From the NCBI GenBank assembly GCA_900765095.1, contig CAAFRB010000098.1, positions 1 through 64,000 on the forward strand: a stretch of 64,000 nt of DNA, written 5' to 3'. The position numbers and the translations under genes were made by a program. Origin of the DNA: Clostridia bacterium (GTDB lineage Bacteria; Bacillota; Clostridia; TANB77; UBA1234). Positions 1 through 7,937 of this stretch are shown in pieces; the stretch's first letter is position 1; the number at the start of each line of letters is the position of its first letter. The notes beneath the pieces were generated by a model, which worked only from the letters and a program-made list of their open reading frames with translations, was not told the DNA's origin and made no database searches.

Positions 1-336
1 GCAACAACGCCTGTATTAACATCAAGAACATATTATGGATACAATCCAGGAACAGGTAATGCAGTAATAAATGATATACTAGGTGGGGACGAAACACACA
101 GAGGCTGGCTGGCTTCTTCGTTTGTGTTCGTGGACTCTGACATTGAGTACGTCGGTTTCGAGATGCGTACGGCCTATTCAGGTTACGTGTACGGCGGCCG
201 CTTGTGCTATTCCACTGGCCACGTAGGCGCGCCTTCGTTTGGCCTTCGCCCTGTAGTAGAATTCAGTGCAAAATTGTTAGACGTAGCAGATACTTCAAGG
301 GATGGTTCATCATTAGCACCATGGAATATTAAATAA
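1..336 (+). CDS. C-terminal part of a surface-type protein with a GLRPVV-ending domain (partial)
   Basis: The gene starts before the window; frame 1 is open from base 1 to the TAA at 334-336, giving the last 111 residues. Visible motifs are RGWLASS at residues 34-40 and GLRPVVEF at 81-88, a pattern I associate with C-type-lectin-like or DUF-type domains at the ends of clostridial surface or pilin-like proteins; this is only a resemblance. Base composition changes sharply inside the gene: about 88-265 is rich in G and C and poor in A, while both sides are AT-rich like the host genes. A terminator follows. Function unknown. A diversity-generating retroelement variable region is one possible reading. 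Confidence 0.6.
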   Translation, partial: ATTPVLTSRTYYGYNPGTGNAVINDILGGDETHRGWLASSFVFVDSDIEYVGFEMRTAYSGYVYGGRLCYSTGHVGAPSFGLRPVVEFSAKLLDVADTSRDGSSLAPWNIK

Positions 337-392
337 TTTGAGTACTACATGTTTTAAAATAAAAGTTTTAATGTAAATCTGTCTCTGCTTTG

Positions 393-420
393 AACGTCAC
401 TTTTGAAAGTGGCGTTTTTT
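393..420 (+). terminator. Rho-independent terminator of the first gene
   Basis: Near-perfect inverted repeat (AACGTCACTTT / AAAGTGGCGTT) followed by seven T. The T-tract runs straight into the dispersed palindromic element (TATACAATAGGAAAGTAAC). Confidence 0.8.
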
Positions 421-446
421 TATACAATAGGAAAGTAACAAATATT
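417..446 (+). repeat. Partial copy of the dispersed TATACAATAGGAAAG element
   Basis: The left end TTTTATACAATAGGAAAGTA is identical to the full copy that starts at about 26460. The copy decays after about 30 bases and no matching right arm remains. It begins exactly on the T-run of the preceding terminator. Confidence 0.65.
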
Positions 447-546
447 TTCTCTTTTTTCAAATTTTGTTTTATACCTCTTTTGTGATTGTATCAACCATTT
501 TGACAGCATGGCTTGCTTATTTATTGCATTGACATGAATATTTTGA

Positions 547-666
547 AAATGTTTCTTTGATGGGTTGAGAACATTTTTAGATGCTCTATATTTGGATGAA
601 TTGTCTTTAAAACAATATGTGCGTATTGGAATGGTTTTTGTGGGTATAGTGGTAGCGCTTGTGTAA
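547..666 (+). pseudogene. Remnant of a DMT/EamA-type permease C-terminus
   Basis: The frame between a TGA at 544-546 and the TAA at 664-666 reads as a 39-residue peptide that includes LYLDELSLKQYVRIGMVFVG. It matches the typical last loop and last membrane helix of EamA/DMT-family transporters (a short E-x-L-S-x-x-Q stretch followed by a hydrophobic helix). There is no start codon with a ribosome binding site and no upstream part of the gene, so it is probably a relic. The rest of 337-764 holds a terminator, a partial repeat and a promoter. Confidence 0.4.
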
Positions 667-694
667 AAAATATGAAATAAAATTCATATTTGTG

Positions 695-723
695 TTGTAT
701 ATTAAAAAAATATATTATATACT
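695..723 (+). promoter_or_regulatory. Probable sigma-A promoter for the metal ATPase
   Basis: TTGTAT, 17-base spacer, TATACT, about 40 bases upstream of the ATG at 765, in a very AT-rich stretch. Confidence 0.45.
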
Positions 724-764
724 ATATATAGGATTTAAAATTTGAATTGTTTTGGAGGGATTTT

Positions 765-2798
765 ATGAAGAGGTATAAATATAATATTTTGAATTTAGAC
801 TGTGCAAATTGTGCCCGTGAAATAGAGGAAGAATTAAATAACAACGAACGTTTTAATAATGTGGTGGTTAATTTTAATACTTCAAAAATATCTTTTGAAA
901 GTGAAGAGAATATTTCTTTAAAGGAGCTTAATGAACTTGTAAAGGCTGTTGAACCTGAGGCTGATATAGTTGACGAAGCTGAATCAATAAATAAAAAAGA
1001 GTATTCAATATTAACTTTAGTGTTGGGCGTTTTAATTGGACTTGTTGCACAATACATTAAATTACCTTTTTTCTTAAATACTGTACTTATGCTTGTGTCT
1101 TATGTGTTACTTTTGTACAAACACGCAATAAATGCTGTTAAAGTTTTGTGTAAAAATAAGACACTTAACGAGAATGCTTTGATTGTTATATCAGCAATTG
1201 GTGCTTTTGCAATTGGTGAATCTTTTGACGGAATGGTGGTTGTGGCACTATATACATTAGGAAAGATTCTTGAAGAGAAGGCAATAAATAAGACAAGAGA
1301 TTCTGTTAAGGATTTACTTGATATTAAGCAAAATTTTGCAAATTTGAAAGTTAATGATGAAATCAAAACTATTGATGTTGAAGAAATAAAACTTGATGAT
1401 GTGTTAATTGTAAAAAAAGGCGAGAAGGTTCCTGTTGATGGAATTGTTACTAGTGGAAGTACGAAGCTAAATACCTCTGCATTGACTGGTGAATCTGAAT
1501 TAGTTAGTGTTGCAGAAGGAGATAAAATTCTTTCTGGTTCTATAAATGAGGGTGAAGTGATTGAATTAAAGGCAACAGAACTTTTTGAAAATTCGACCGT
1601 TTCAAGAATTTTAACTCTTATAGAGGAGGCTACGGACAAGAAAGCTAATTCTGAAACAATGGTTGCAAAAATAAGTAAAGTGTATACACCAGTTATTATA
1701 TTACTCGCCGTTGTTATAACTATATTGCTTCCTGTTTTAGGTGTTGCAGAGTTTTCGGAAAGCTTGTATAGAGGATTAACTTTCCTTGTTATATCTTGTC
1801 CTTGTGCTATTGCAATATCTGTTCCATTATCATACTTTGTTGGAATAGGTATGGCGTCTAAAAATAACGTATTGATAAAGGGCAGTAATTATTTAGATAA
1901 TTTAATGCATTTGAAAAAAATTATATTTGATAAAACTGGTACTCTCACAACAGGTTCTTTTAATGTTACTAGCATAGAAATATTTGATAATAACTATACA
2001 AGAGAAGATATAATAGAAATATTAACAAAAGGCGAGTCTTTTTCTAATCATCCAATTGCAAAGTCAATAATGAAACTTGCAAATGAAAAGGTAAACGGCG
2101 AAGATGTTGAAAATTATAAAGAAATTAGTGGCAAAGGTATCGAGTATGAAATTGATAACAAACAAATAAAAGTTGGTACAATTAAGATTTGTGACGACTG
2201 TAAACTTGAGGCAAGTGTGCATTTGAATATTGATGGAAAACATGTTGCATCAATAACGATTGATGACGGTGTTAAGGCAGGAACATCAGAAGCTATCAGT
2301 GGTTTAAAAAAGCTTGGCATAAGAACATATATGTTTACTGGTGATAAAAAAGATGTTGCACTTGAGATTGGCAAGAAGTTAGATATAGATGAAATAAAAT
2401 ATGAAATGTTACCACAAGATAAGTTTAGTGAGTACGAAAAAGTTGCAAAAGATGATGAGGCTGTGGCATTTGTCGGTGATGGAATAAATGATGCACCAGT
2501 GTTAAAGAGAGCTTTTATAGGAATATCAATGGGAGAGATTGGTTCTGCTGCTGCAATTGAAGCTTCAGATATAGTAATAATGAAAGATGATTTAAGAAAA
2601 ATTCCTATAGCAATAAAAATATCTAGAAATACAAATAAGATAATTAAACAGAATTTGATTTTCGCTATATTAGTTAAAATAATTATCTTGATGTTGTCAG
2701 TATTTGGATATGCGGCCATGTGGATGGCGGTATTTGCAGATACAGGAGTTACTTTGATTACAATATTAAACACACTTAGATTAAAAAGAATGAAATAA
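765..2798 (+). CDS. Heavy-metal-transporting P1B-type ATPase (CadA/ZntA-like)
   Basis: Membrane pump that exports heavy-metal cations using ATP. The ATG at 765 is preferred over an upstream in-frame TTG because GGAGGG lies at 754-759. The N-terminus has a short heavy-metal-associated domain with DCANCA at residues 13-18. It is followed by membrane helices, the TGES actuator motif, the CPC metal-binding motif (SCPCAI), the phosphorylation motif DKTGTLT, and the hinge motif GDGINDAP near the C-terminus. 677 residues, normal for the family. The CPC motif and single HMA domain favour Zn/Cd/Pb rather than copper, but the substrate is not proven. It stands alone, with no linked ArsR/MerR regulator. 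Confidence 0.93.
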   Translation: MKRYKYNILNLDCANCAREIEEELNNNERFNNVVVNFNTSKISFESEENISLKELNELVKAVEPEADIVDEAESINKKEYSILTLVLGVLIGLVAQYIKLPFFLNTVLMLVSYVLLLYKHAINAVKVLCKNKTLNENALIVISAIGAFAIGESFDGMVVVALYTLGKILEEKAINKTRDSVKDLLDIKQNFANLKVNDEIKTIDVEEIKLDDVLIVKKGEKVPVDGIVTSGSTKLNTSALTGESELVSVAEGDKILSGSINEGEVIELKATELFENSTVSRILTLIEEATDKKANSETMVAKISKVYTPVIILLAVVITILLPVLGVAEFSESLYRGLTFLVISCPCAIAISVPLSYFVGIGMASKNNVLIKGSNYLDNLMHLKKIIFDKTGTLTTGSFNVTSIEIFDNNYTREDIIEILTKGESFSNHPIAKSIMKLANEKVNGEDVENYKEISGKGIEYEIDNKQIKVGTIKICDDCKLEASVHLNIDGKHVASITIDDGVKAGTSEAISGLKKLGIRTYMFTGDKKDVALEIGKKLDIDEIKYEMLPQDKFSEYEKVAKDDEAVAFVGDGINDAPVLKRAFIGISMGEIGSAAAIEASDIVIMKDDLRKIPIAIKISRNTNKIIKQNLIFAILVKIIILMLSVFGYAAMWMAVFADTGVTLITILNTLRLKRMK

Positions 2799-2834
2799 AT
2801 TATAATTTACTAAATAAAGTAATATTAATTAATT

Positions 2835-2860
2835 CCCCTCATACAAATAAGTATGGGGGT
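2835..2860 (+). promoter_or_regulatory. Hairpin overlapping the ribosome binding site of the pdaB-like gene
   Basis: CCCCTCATAC / GTATGGGGGT inverted repeat with a six-base loop. The 3' arm contains the G-rich ribosome binding site of the ATG at 2867, so the folded RNA would hide it. The short T-run after it (GTTTTAATG) makes it at best a weak terminator for the upstream ATPase gene. Confidence 0.5.
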
Positions 2861-2866
2861 GTTTTA

Positions 2867-3644
2867 ATGAGGAATAATTTTTATGTTATTAATGTTAGAT
2901 TTGTGCTTCTTGTGGTTTTAATACTTAGTCTACTAACTATAATTAGCATTGCGGGAAATCGAATTGTGGATAATGTTATAGAAACAGTTTCTGCTAATAA
3001 ATTACTTCCTATATACAGTGTTGAAACTGTAGACAAAAGAGTAGCAATAACATTTGATTGTGCTTGGGGAGCAGATGATATAAATGAAATAATAGATACG
3101 CTTGAATTTAATAATATATATGCTACGTTTTTTACAGTAGGTACGTGGGTAAAAAAATATCCAGAAGCAGTTCAAAGCTTGAGTGAGAGTGGAATGGAAA
3201 TTGGTAATCATTCAGACTCACATGCACATGTTAATAAAATGTCATTTGATGAGAATGTTCAGGATATGGAGAAGTGTAACAGCAGGATTGAAGAAATAAC
3301 TGGAGAAAAAGTTAAATTTTATAGAGGTCCGTATGGAGAATATAACAACACTGTAATAAAGGCTGCAGAAAGTCTAAATATGAAGGTTATTCAATGGGAT
3401 GTTGACACGTTAGACTATACTCGGAAAAACTACAGAAGAAATGTGTAAAAGAATAAAAAGTAAGATTAGAAATGGAAGTATTATTTTGATGCATAATGAT
3501 ACTGATTATACTGCAAAGGGACTTCAAAAAATACTAGATACAATAAGAGAAGAGGGATATGAGGTAGTTCCACTTTCCGAACTTATTTATGAGGATAATT
3601 ATACGATAAATCATGAGGGCAGACAGGTGAAAAATATAAAATAA
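2867..3644 (+). CDS. PdaB-like sporulation polysaccharide deacetylase, read through a +1 shift at CGG 3422-3424
   Basis: NodB-family deacetylase. It has an N-terminal membrane segment (residues 8-28), the PdaB-type motif ITFDCAWGADD in place of TFDDGP, the metal motif HSDSHAH and the RGPYGEYN motif. Frame 2 runs to a TGTAA stop at 3446-3448 and so lacks the C-terminus. Skipping one C at 3422 changes TAT-ACT-CGG to TAT-ACT-GGA and continues as TGKTTEEMCKRIKSKI through IILMHND to the TAA at 3642-3644, 258 residues in all, normal for PdaB. PdaB is a sporulation-specific cell-wall protein. Either a real +1 frameshift, a pseudogene or a sequence error; six identical cases in this window favour the first. 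Confidence 0.85.
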
Positions 3645-3659
3645 AACCGTAAATAAAAG

Positions 3660-3700
3660 CTATCAATGCACGATTGGTAGTTTTTTTATGCAATAGAAAA
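3660..3700 (+). terminator. Rho-independent terminator with a decayed element on its T-tract
   Basis: CTATCAAT / ATTGGTAG stem with a five-base loop and seven T (ends about 3687). The bases after it, ATGCAATAGAAAAAAAG, look like a worn copy of the ATACAATAGGAAAG element end. Confidence 0.65.
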
Positions 3701-3731
3701 AAAGTCGACATAAGTGACTTGTGGACAAAAT

Positions 3732-3776
3732 TTGACAAAATAATACACTTGTACTATAATTAGTACGGTTGTACTA
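3732..3776 (+). promoter_or_regulatory. Consensus promoter overlapped by a three-half-site operator
   Basis: TTGACA at 3732-3737, 17-base spacer, TATAAT at 3755-3760. The -10 lies inside GTACTA-TAAT-TAGTAC (3751-3766), and a third half site GTACTA lies at 3771-3776. The half sites start at 3751, 3761 and 3771, exactly one helical turn apart and in alternating orientation. This layout suits an autoregulating TetR dimer pair, and the next gene encodes a TetR-type regulator. Confidence 0.75.
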
Positions 3777-3801
3777 ATCAATAAATAAATGGGGTGAAAT
3801 C

Positions 3802-4311
3802 GTGTTCTTTTCAAAACATAAACTTAATACATCAGAAAAGATAAAAAAGGCTACTTATGAACTGCTTGCTTTTAAGGGATATTCTGCAATATCTATGAGA
3901 GATATTGCTAAAAGAGCAGGTCTAGTGGTTGGACAACTTACTTATCATTATAAAACAAAGGAACATTTGATTGAGAGTGTAGTTGATGATTTTACTAGTT
4001 TAGTTATTGAAAAATTTAAGGAATATGTAGAACATAGTAATAATAAAGTAGATGCTCTTCAGGAATATATCGCTAAAATGTATGAAGAGGATAATGCAAC
4101 ATATAGGATTTTGCTTGATTTTTCTGCACAATCGTTGTGGAATGAGCAAATAAAAAATAAAATGAATGATTTCTTTAAAAATCTAATTTTAATTGTAAAA
4201 CAAGCATACATAGATGACGGAGATAACACACAATCGGCAGGTATAAAGGCAAAGGAATTAGTTAGTAATATAATTGGAAGAAACTTAATCAAAATTACAA
4301 GCGTTGGGTAG
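3802..4311 (+). CDS. TetR/AcrR-family transcriptional regulator
   Basis: 169 residues with a GTG start behind GGGGTGA. The N-terminal 60 residues hold the TetR helix-turn-helix (AISMRDIAKRAGLVVGQLTY, then HYKTKEHL). The C-terminal ligand domain is not recognisable by family. It is the first gene of a five-gene run with two acyltransferases and two glycosyltransferases, so it probably controls lipid or glycolipid synthesis and its own promoter. The ligand may be an acyl compound, but that is inference. Confidence 0.9.
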   Translation: MFFSKHKLNTSEKIKKATYELLAFKGYSAISMRDIAKRAGLVVGQLTYHYKTKEHLIESVVDDFTSLVIEKFKEYVEHSNNKVDALQEYIAKMYEEDNATYRILLDFSAQSLWNEQIKNKMNDFFKNLILIVKQAYIDDGDNTQSAGIKAKELVSNIIGRNLIKITSVG

Positions 4312-4349
4312 GCGGACTTATTTATAGATGTAGGAGAGTTTATTTATAT

Positions 4350-5129
4350 ATGGCTAAAGAAATTTATTATTCGGATGAATTAAATGATGATTTTTCTGGC
4401 AGTGATGTTGAAGCAATAAAGATAGATGGTAAATATGATTATACACCTAAAGGATTGTTGTGGAAGATAACTTCGTGGTTCATTTATAGAGTTATTGCTC
4501 AGCCGATTGCTTATCTTTACATGAAATTGAAGTTTGACTATAAAATTGAAAATAGAGAGGTGTTGAAATCGGCTAAGGACAAAGGCTATTATATGTACAT
4601 AAATCATACACAGAATATTGCAGATGTTATTTGGCCTACTTTTGCTAATTTTCCAAGACGTGCGTATATCGTTGCAAATCCAGATAATGTGTCTTTACCG
4701 TTTTTAAAATATGTGACCAAAATGCTTGGCGCTATCCCTATTCCCGGAGATATTGAAAGTGGTAAGAATTTTATAAAAACGTTAAATAAGAGAATAGAGG
4801 AAAAGGATGTTATTGCAATATATCCGGAGGCTCATGTGTGGAAGTATTATACTAAAATCAGACCTTTTAAAGATAGTTCATTCAAATATCCTGCACAGAA
4901 AGATATTCCTGTATTTTCTTTGACGATAACATATCAAAAATGGGGAAATAGAAAAAGACCTAGAATAGTTGCTTATGTGGATGGACCTTTTACTTGTGAT
5001 GGTGAGATGAACTTATCAAAGAAAAGAGAAGAGCTTAGAAACAAAGTGTATGATGCAATGGTAAAAAGAAGTGAGGAAAGCAATATTGAATTTATAAAAT
5101 ATTATAAGGTATGTGATAAGAATGATTAA
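4350..5129 (+). CDS. PlsC-like 1-acylglycerol-phosphate acyltransferase family protein
   Basis: 259 residues. It has the acyltransferase block NHTQNIADVIWP near residues 89-100 and the second block YPEAHVWKYYTKIRPF (PEG-like motif) near 158-173. The spacing after the His is H-x5-D rather than the usual H-x4-D, so catalysis should be confirmed. An N-terminal hydrophobic stretch (about 35-55) suggests membrane association. Second gene of the TetR operon; its end overlaps the next gene. Confidence 0.8.
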   Translation: MAKEIYYSDELNDDFSGSDVEAIKIDGKYDYTPKGLLWKITSWFIYRVIAQPIAYLYMKLKFDYKIENREVLKSAKDKGYYMYINHTQNIADVIWPTFANFPRRAYIVANPDNVSLPFLKYVTKMLGAIPIPGDIESGKNFIKTLNKRIEEKDVIAIYPEAHVWKYYTKIRPFKDSSFKYPAQKDIPVFSLTITYQKWGNRKRPRIVAYVDGPFTCDGEMNLSKKREELRNKVYDAMVKRSEESNIEFIKYYKVCDKND

Positions 5130-5940
5130 TATTATGTTTTGTGGAAACAAAAAAGTTTATGATGGTTTATTAATTGCTATTATTTCTATAGTTAAGCATA
5201 CGAAGGAGCCACTAAGTATATATTTGATTACTGCAAATTTACAGAAGCTAAATGACGACTTTGTACCATTGGGCGAAGGAGAAAGAAAAAGAATAGAAAT
5301 GATAGTAAAGAATGCTAATTCAAATAGTAGTGTTAAACTTATAGATATTTCAGAGATGTTTGAAAAAGAAATGTTAGATGGAACTAATATGACCACTCGT
5401 TACACGCCATACATCTTTTTAAGATTGTTTGCGGATGAGATAACTGAATTACCAGATAAAATTTTATATTTAGATGCTGATTTGGTAATATATGATGATA
5501 TAAAAAAATTGTATGATATTGACGTGGAAAAATACGATTTTGCAGCTGTTAAAGATTATTTTGGAAAGTGGTTCATTGATTATAAATATATGAATTCTGG
5601 TGTTCTGCTAATGAATCTAAAAAGAATGAGAGAGACTGGTGCTTTAGCAGAATGTAGAAAAATGTGTAAAGAGAAAAAGATGTTACTTCCAGATCAAACA
5701 GCTTTAAATGTGAAATGTAAATCTAAATTGTATTTGCCAAGAAAGTTTAATGAGCAAAAGAATAGAAGAAAGGATACAGTGATAAGACATTTTAGTATGA
5801 CAATAAAGTTTTTTCCAAAGTTTTACACTTTAAATATTAAACCATGGCATATAGATAAGATACATGATGTATATAAGATAAATGATTTTGATGATGTTTT
5901 AGAAGAATATTTAAAAATAAAAGGAGAAGAAATTGCATGA
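5122..5940 (+). CDS. Family 8 glycosyltransferase
   Basis: GT8 retaining glycosyltransferase. The DxD metal and nucleotide-sugar site is in ILYLDADLVIYDD, followed by the family motif MNSGVLLMNLKRM and PDQTALN. A GTG at 5113 in the same frame is an alternative start; the ATG at 5122 suits the AAGG at 5105-5108 about as well. The start overlaps the acyltransferase gene and the stop overlaps the next ATG (ATGA), so translation is probably coupled. The sugar and acceptor cannot be told from sequence. Confidence 0.88.
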   Translation: MINIMFCGNKKVYDGLLIAIISIVKHTKEPLSIYLITANLQKLNDDFVPLGEGERKRIEMIVKNANSNSSVKLIDISEMFEKEMLDGTNMTTRYTPYIFLRLFADEITELPDKILYLDADLVIYDDIKKLYDIDVEKYDFAAVKDYFGKWFIDYKYMNSGVLLMNLKRMRETGALAECRKMCKEKKMLLPDQTALNVKCKSKLYLPRKFNEQKNRRKDTVIRHFSMTIKFFPKFYTLNIKPWHIDKIHDVYKINDFDDVLEEYLKIKGEEIA

Positions 5941-6899
5941 ATAAAGTAAGAAAAGAGATACCAATATTTTTTTCAACAGATGATAACTATGTTCCATTTT
6001 TAACTGTAGCATTACATTCAATAGTTGAAAATGCATCTAAAGAATATGATTATAAAATTATAATATTGAATTCAGAACTTAAGGAAGAAAGTGTGAAACA
6101 AATTCTTGCATTTGAAAATGAAAATTTCAAGGTTGAATTTGCTGATGTGAATAAAAAAATCAAAGATGTGGCCAAGAATATGACACTTGGACTTAGAGAT
6201 TATTACTCTAATTCAATATATTACAGAATATTTATTCCTTCATTATTTCCTGATTATGATAAAGCGTTATATCTTGATGCAGATATAGTTGTTATTGATG
6301 ATATATCAAAATTATATTTTGAAGAATTAGGTGATAATCTACTTGGTGCGATTACAGATGACGTTGTTAATGGAAATGATAGCTTCAAAAAGTATTCTGA
6401 AACAGTACTTGGAATTAAACCAACTCAATACTTTAATTCTGGAATATTAGTAATGAATTTAAAAGAATTAAGAAAATTTGAAATAGAGAGTAAGTTTGTA
6501 CACTTAATTGGTACATATAATTTTGATACTATTGCACCAGATCAAGATTATTTAAATTACTTGTGTAGAGGCAAAGTAAAGTATATTCATAAAGGTTGGG
6601 ACAAGATGCCAATGGAAGATAATGATTTTTCTGATGACGATTTGCATTTAATACATTATAATATGTTTAGGAAACCTTGGCATTATTCTGAGGTTCCTTA
6701 TGAAGATTTCTTTTGGAACTATGCTAAGAAAAGTAGTTATTATGATGATTTGTTGGAGATGAAGGCCACATATTCAGATGAACAAAAAAGAAAAGACGAC
6801 TTAGCAAGAATAGATTTAGTAAAACGAAGTGAAAGAATTATGGACTCAAAAGCTACTTTTGCCAACGTTTTAGATGAAAAATATTTTGAAAAAGTTTAA
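5937..6899 (+). CDS. Family 8 glycosyltransferase
   Basis: 320 residues. It contains ALYLDADIVVIDD (DxD), FNSGILVMNLKEL, APDQDYLNYLCRGK and a C-terminal HYNMFRKPWHY block typical of bacterial GT8 enzymes. It starts with an ATGA overlap on the previous GT8 gene, which it resembles in motif order; the pair probably acts in turn on one acceptor. A basic, charged C-terminal tail follows the catalytic domain. Confidence 0.9.
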   Translation: MNKVRKEIPIFFSTDDNYVPFLTVALHSIVENASKEYDYKIIILNSELKEESVKQILAFENENFKVEFADVNKKIKDVAKNMTLGLRDYYSNSIYYRIFIPSLFPDYDKALYLDADIVVIDDISKLYFEELGDNLLGAITDDVVNGNDSFKKYSETVLGIKPTQYFNSGILVMNLKELRKFEIESKFVHLIGTYNFDTIAPDQDYLNYLCRGKVKYIHKGWDKMPMEDNDFSDDDLHLIHYNMFRKPWHYSEVPYEDFFWNYAKKSSYYDDLLEMKATYSDEQKRKDDLARIDLVKRSERIMDSKATFANVLDEKYFEKV

Positions 6900-6910
6900 G
6901 GATTATACAT

Positions 6911-7765
6911 ATGGAAAAAAGTATTGATAGGTTGAAAGTCATTGAAAATATAGAAAGTAATATAAAAGCAAGTAGATATAATGATAAAGTTGAAGAGGGA
7001 GATCCTATTTTGACAGATGATGAACGTGAGGAACTTATCGTTAATTGCGATAATTTGAAGAAGAAATGGACAAATAAGTTTAAAGCTATTGTCGCAAGAA
7101 ATGTGGCTGATAGGATTACCATAACAGAAAACGAGTTAACAGAGATTATAGGTATTGAGAATATTCAAAATATTGAAACAGGTGCTATTATTACTTGCAA
7201 TCACTTTAGTAAGTTTGATAATACTGTTATTAGATATTTAATGCAAAAGATTGGTAGAAAAAAGGATTTGTACATAATAGTCCAAGAAACTAACATGAAA
7301 ATGGAAGGCACAGTTGGCTGGCTTATAAAAAATTGTTATACAATACCAATTTCGCAAAATATAGAATATATACAAAATAACTTTATACCAACTCTCGAAA
7401 AGATTTTTGATAATAAGGGATATCTTTTGATATATCCAGAACAAGAGATGTGGTTTAACTACAAGAGACCTCGTCCACACAAAATAGGTGCTTATCATTA
7501 TGCTTGCAAGTTTAATGTACCTATAATTCCATGCTTTATTGAGATTCTTGATACAGATGTTGTAGGAAATGATGGCTTCAAGAAAGTAAATTATAAACTC
7601 CATATTTTTCCTCCAATATATCCTGATAATACTAAACCATTAAAAGAGAGAAAAGAAGAAATGCGAGAAAAAGACTATAAAGCCAGGGTAGAATTGTACG
7701 AAAAAATTTATAAAAGAAGCATTAATGCTAAGTTTGATAAAAAGAAAGATATAGCAGGTTGGTAA
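6911..7765 (+). CDS. PlsC-like acyltransferase
   Basis: 284 residues. The catalytic motif NHFSKFD (H-x4-D) lies near residue 98 and YPEQEMWFNYKRPRP forms the second acyltransferase block. An extra, charged N-terminal 60 residues precede the domain. Last gene of the TetR operon, 11 bases after the second GT8, and followed by a terminator. Together the operon could make and acylate a glycolipid; this is inference from gene content. Confidence 0.85.
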   Translation: MEKSIDRLKVIENIESNIKASRYNDKVEEGDPILTDDEREELIVNCDNLKKKWTNKFKAIVARNVADRITITENELTEIIGIENIQNIETGAIITCNHFSKFDNTVIRYLMQKIGRKKDLYIIVQETNMKMEGTVGWLIKNCYTIPISQNIEYIQNNFIPTLEKIFDNKGYLLIYPEQEMWFNYKRPRPHKIGAYHYACKFNVPIIPCFIEILDTDVVGNDGFKKVNYKLHIFPPIYPDNTKPLKERKEEMREKDYKARVELYEKIYKRSINAKFDKKKDIAGW

Positions 7766-7772
7766 TATATGT

Positions 7773-7806
7773 AAGGAATCCTTAAAAATTGGGATTCCTT
7801 CTTGAT
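7773..7806 (+). terminator. Terminator of the acyltransferase/GT8 operon
   Basis: AAGGAATCC / GGGATTCCTT stem with an A/T-rich loop, followed by CTTGATTT. The T-tract is short. Confidence 0.65.
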
Positions 7807-7830
7807 TTATGTAGACAAATATGGTAATAT
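7802..7830 (+). promoter_or_regulatory. Promoter of the orphan membrane-protein gene
   Basis: TTGATT, 17 bases, TAATAT. The transcript would have a leader of about 100 bases that contains a second strong ribosome binding site (AAAGGAGG, 7855-7862) followed only by TTG-TAA, and a second site AAGGAG just before the real ATG. Confidence 0.55.
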
Positions 7831-7937
7831 ATATGCTGTGTGATAACGTATTGAAAGGAGGCATCTTTGTAAAGGTACCGTTTTCTAGTTTCTAGTAGTT
7901 TTAAGACCGTCGACTAAAAAAGAAGGAGAAGAACGCA

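Noticed and set aside
337..764. A complete gene in the first intergenic stretch
   Set aside because: Only a short permease-like tail is open, without start or ribosome binding site.
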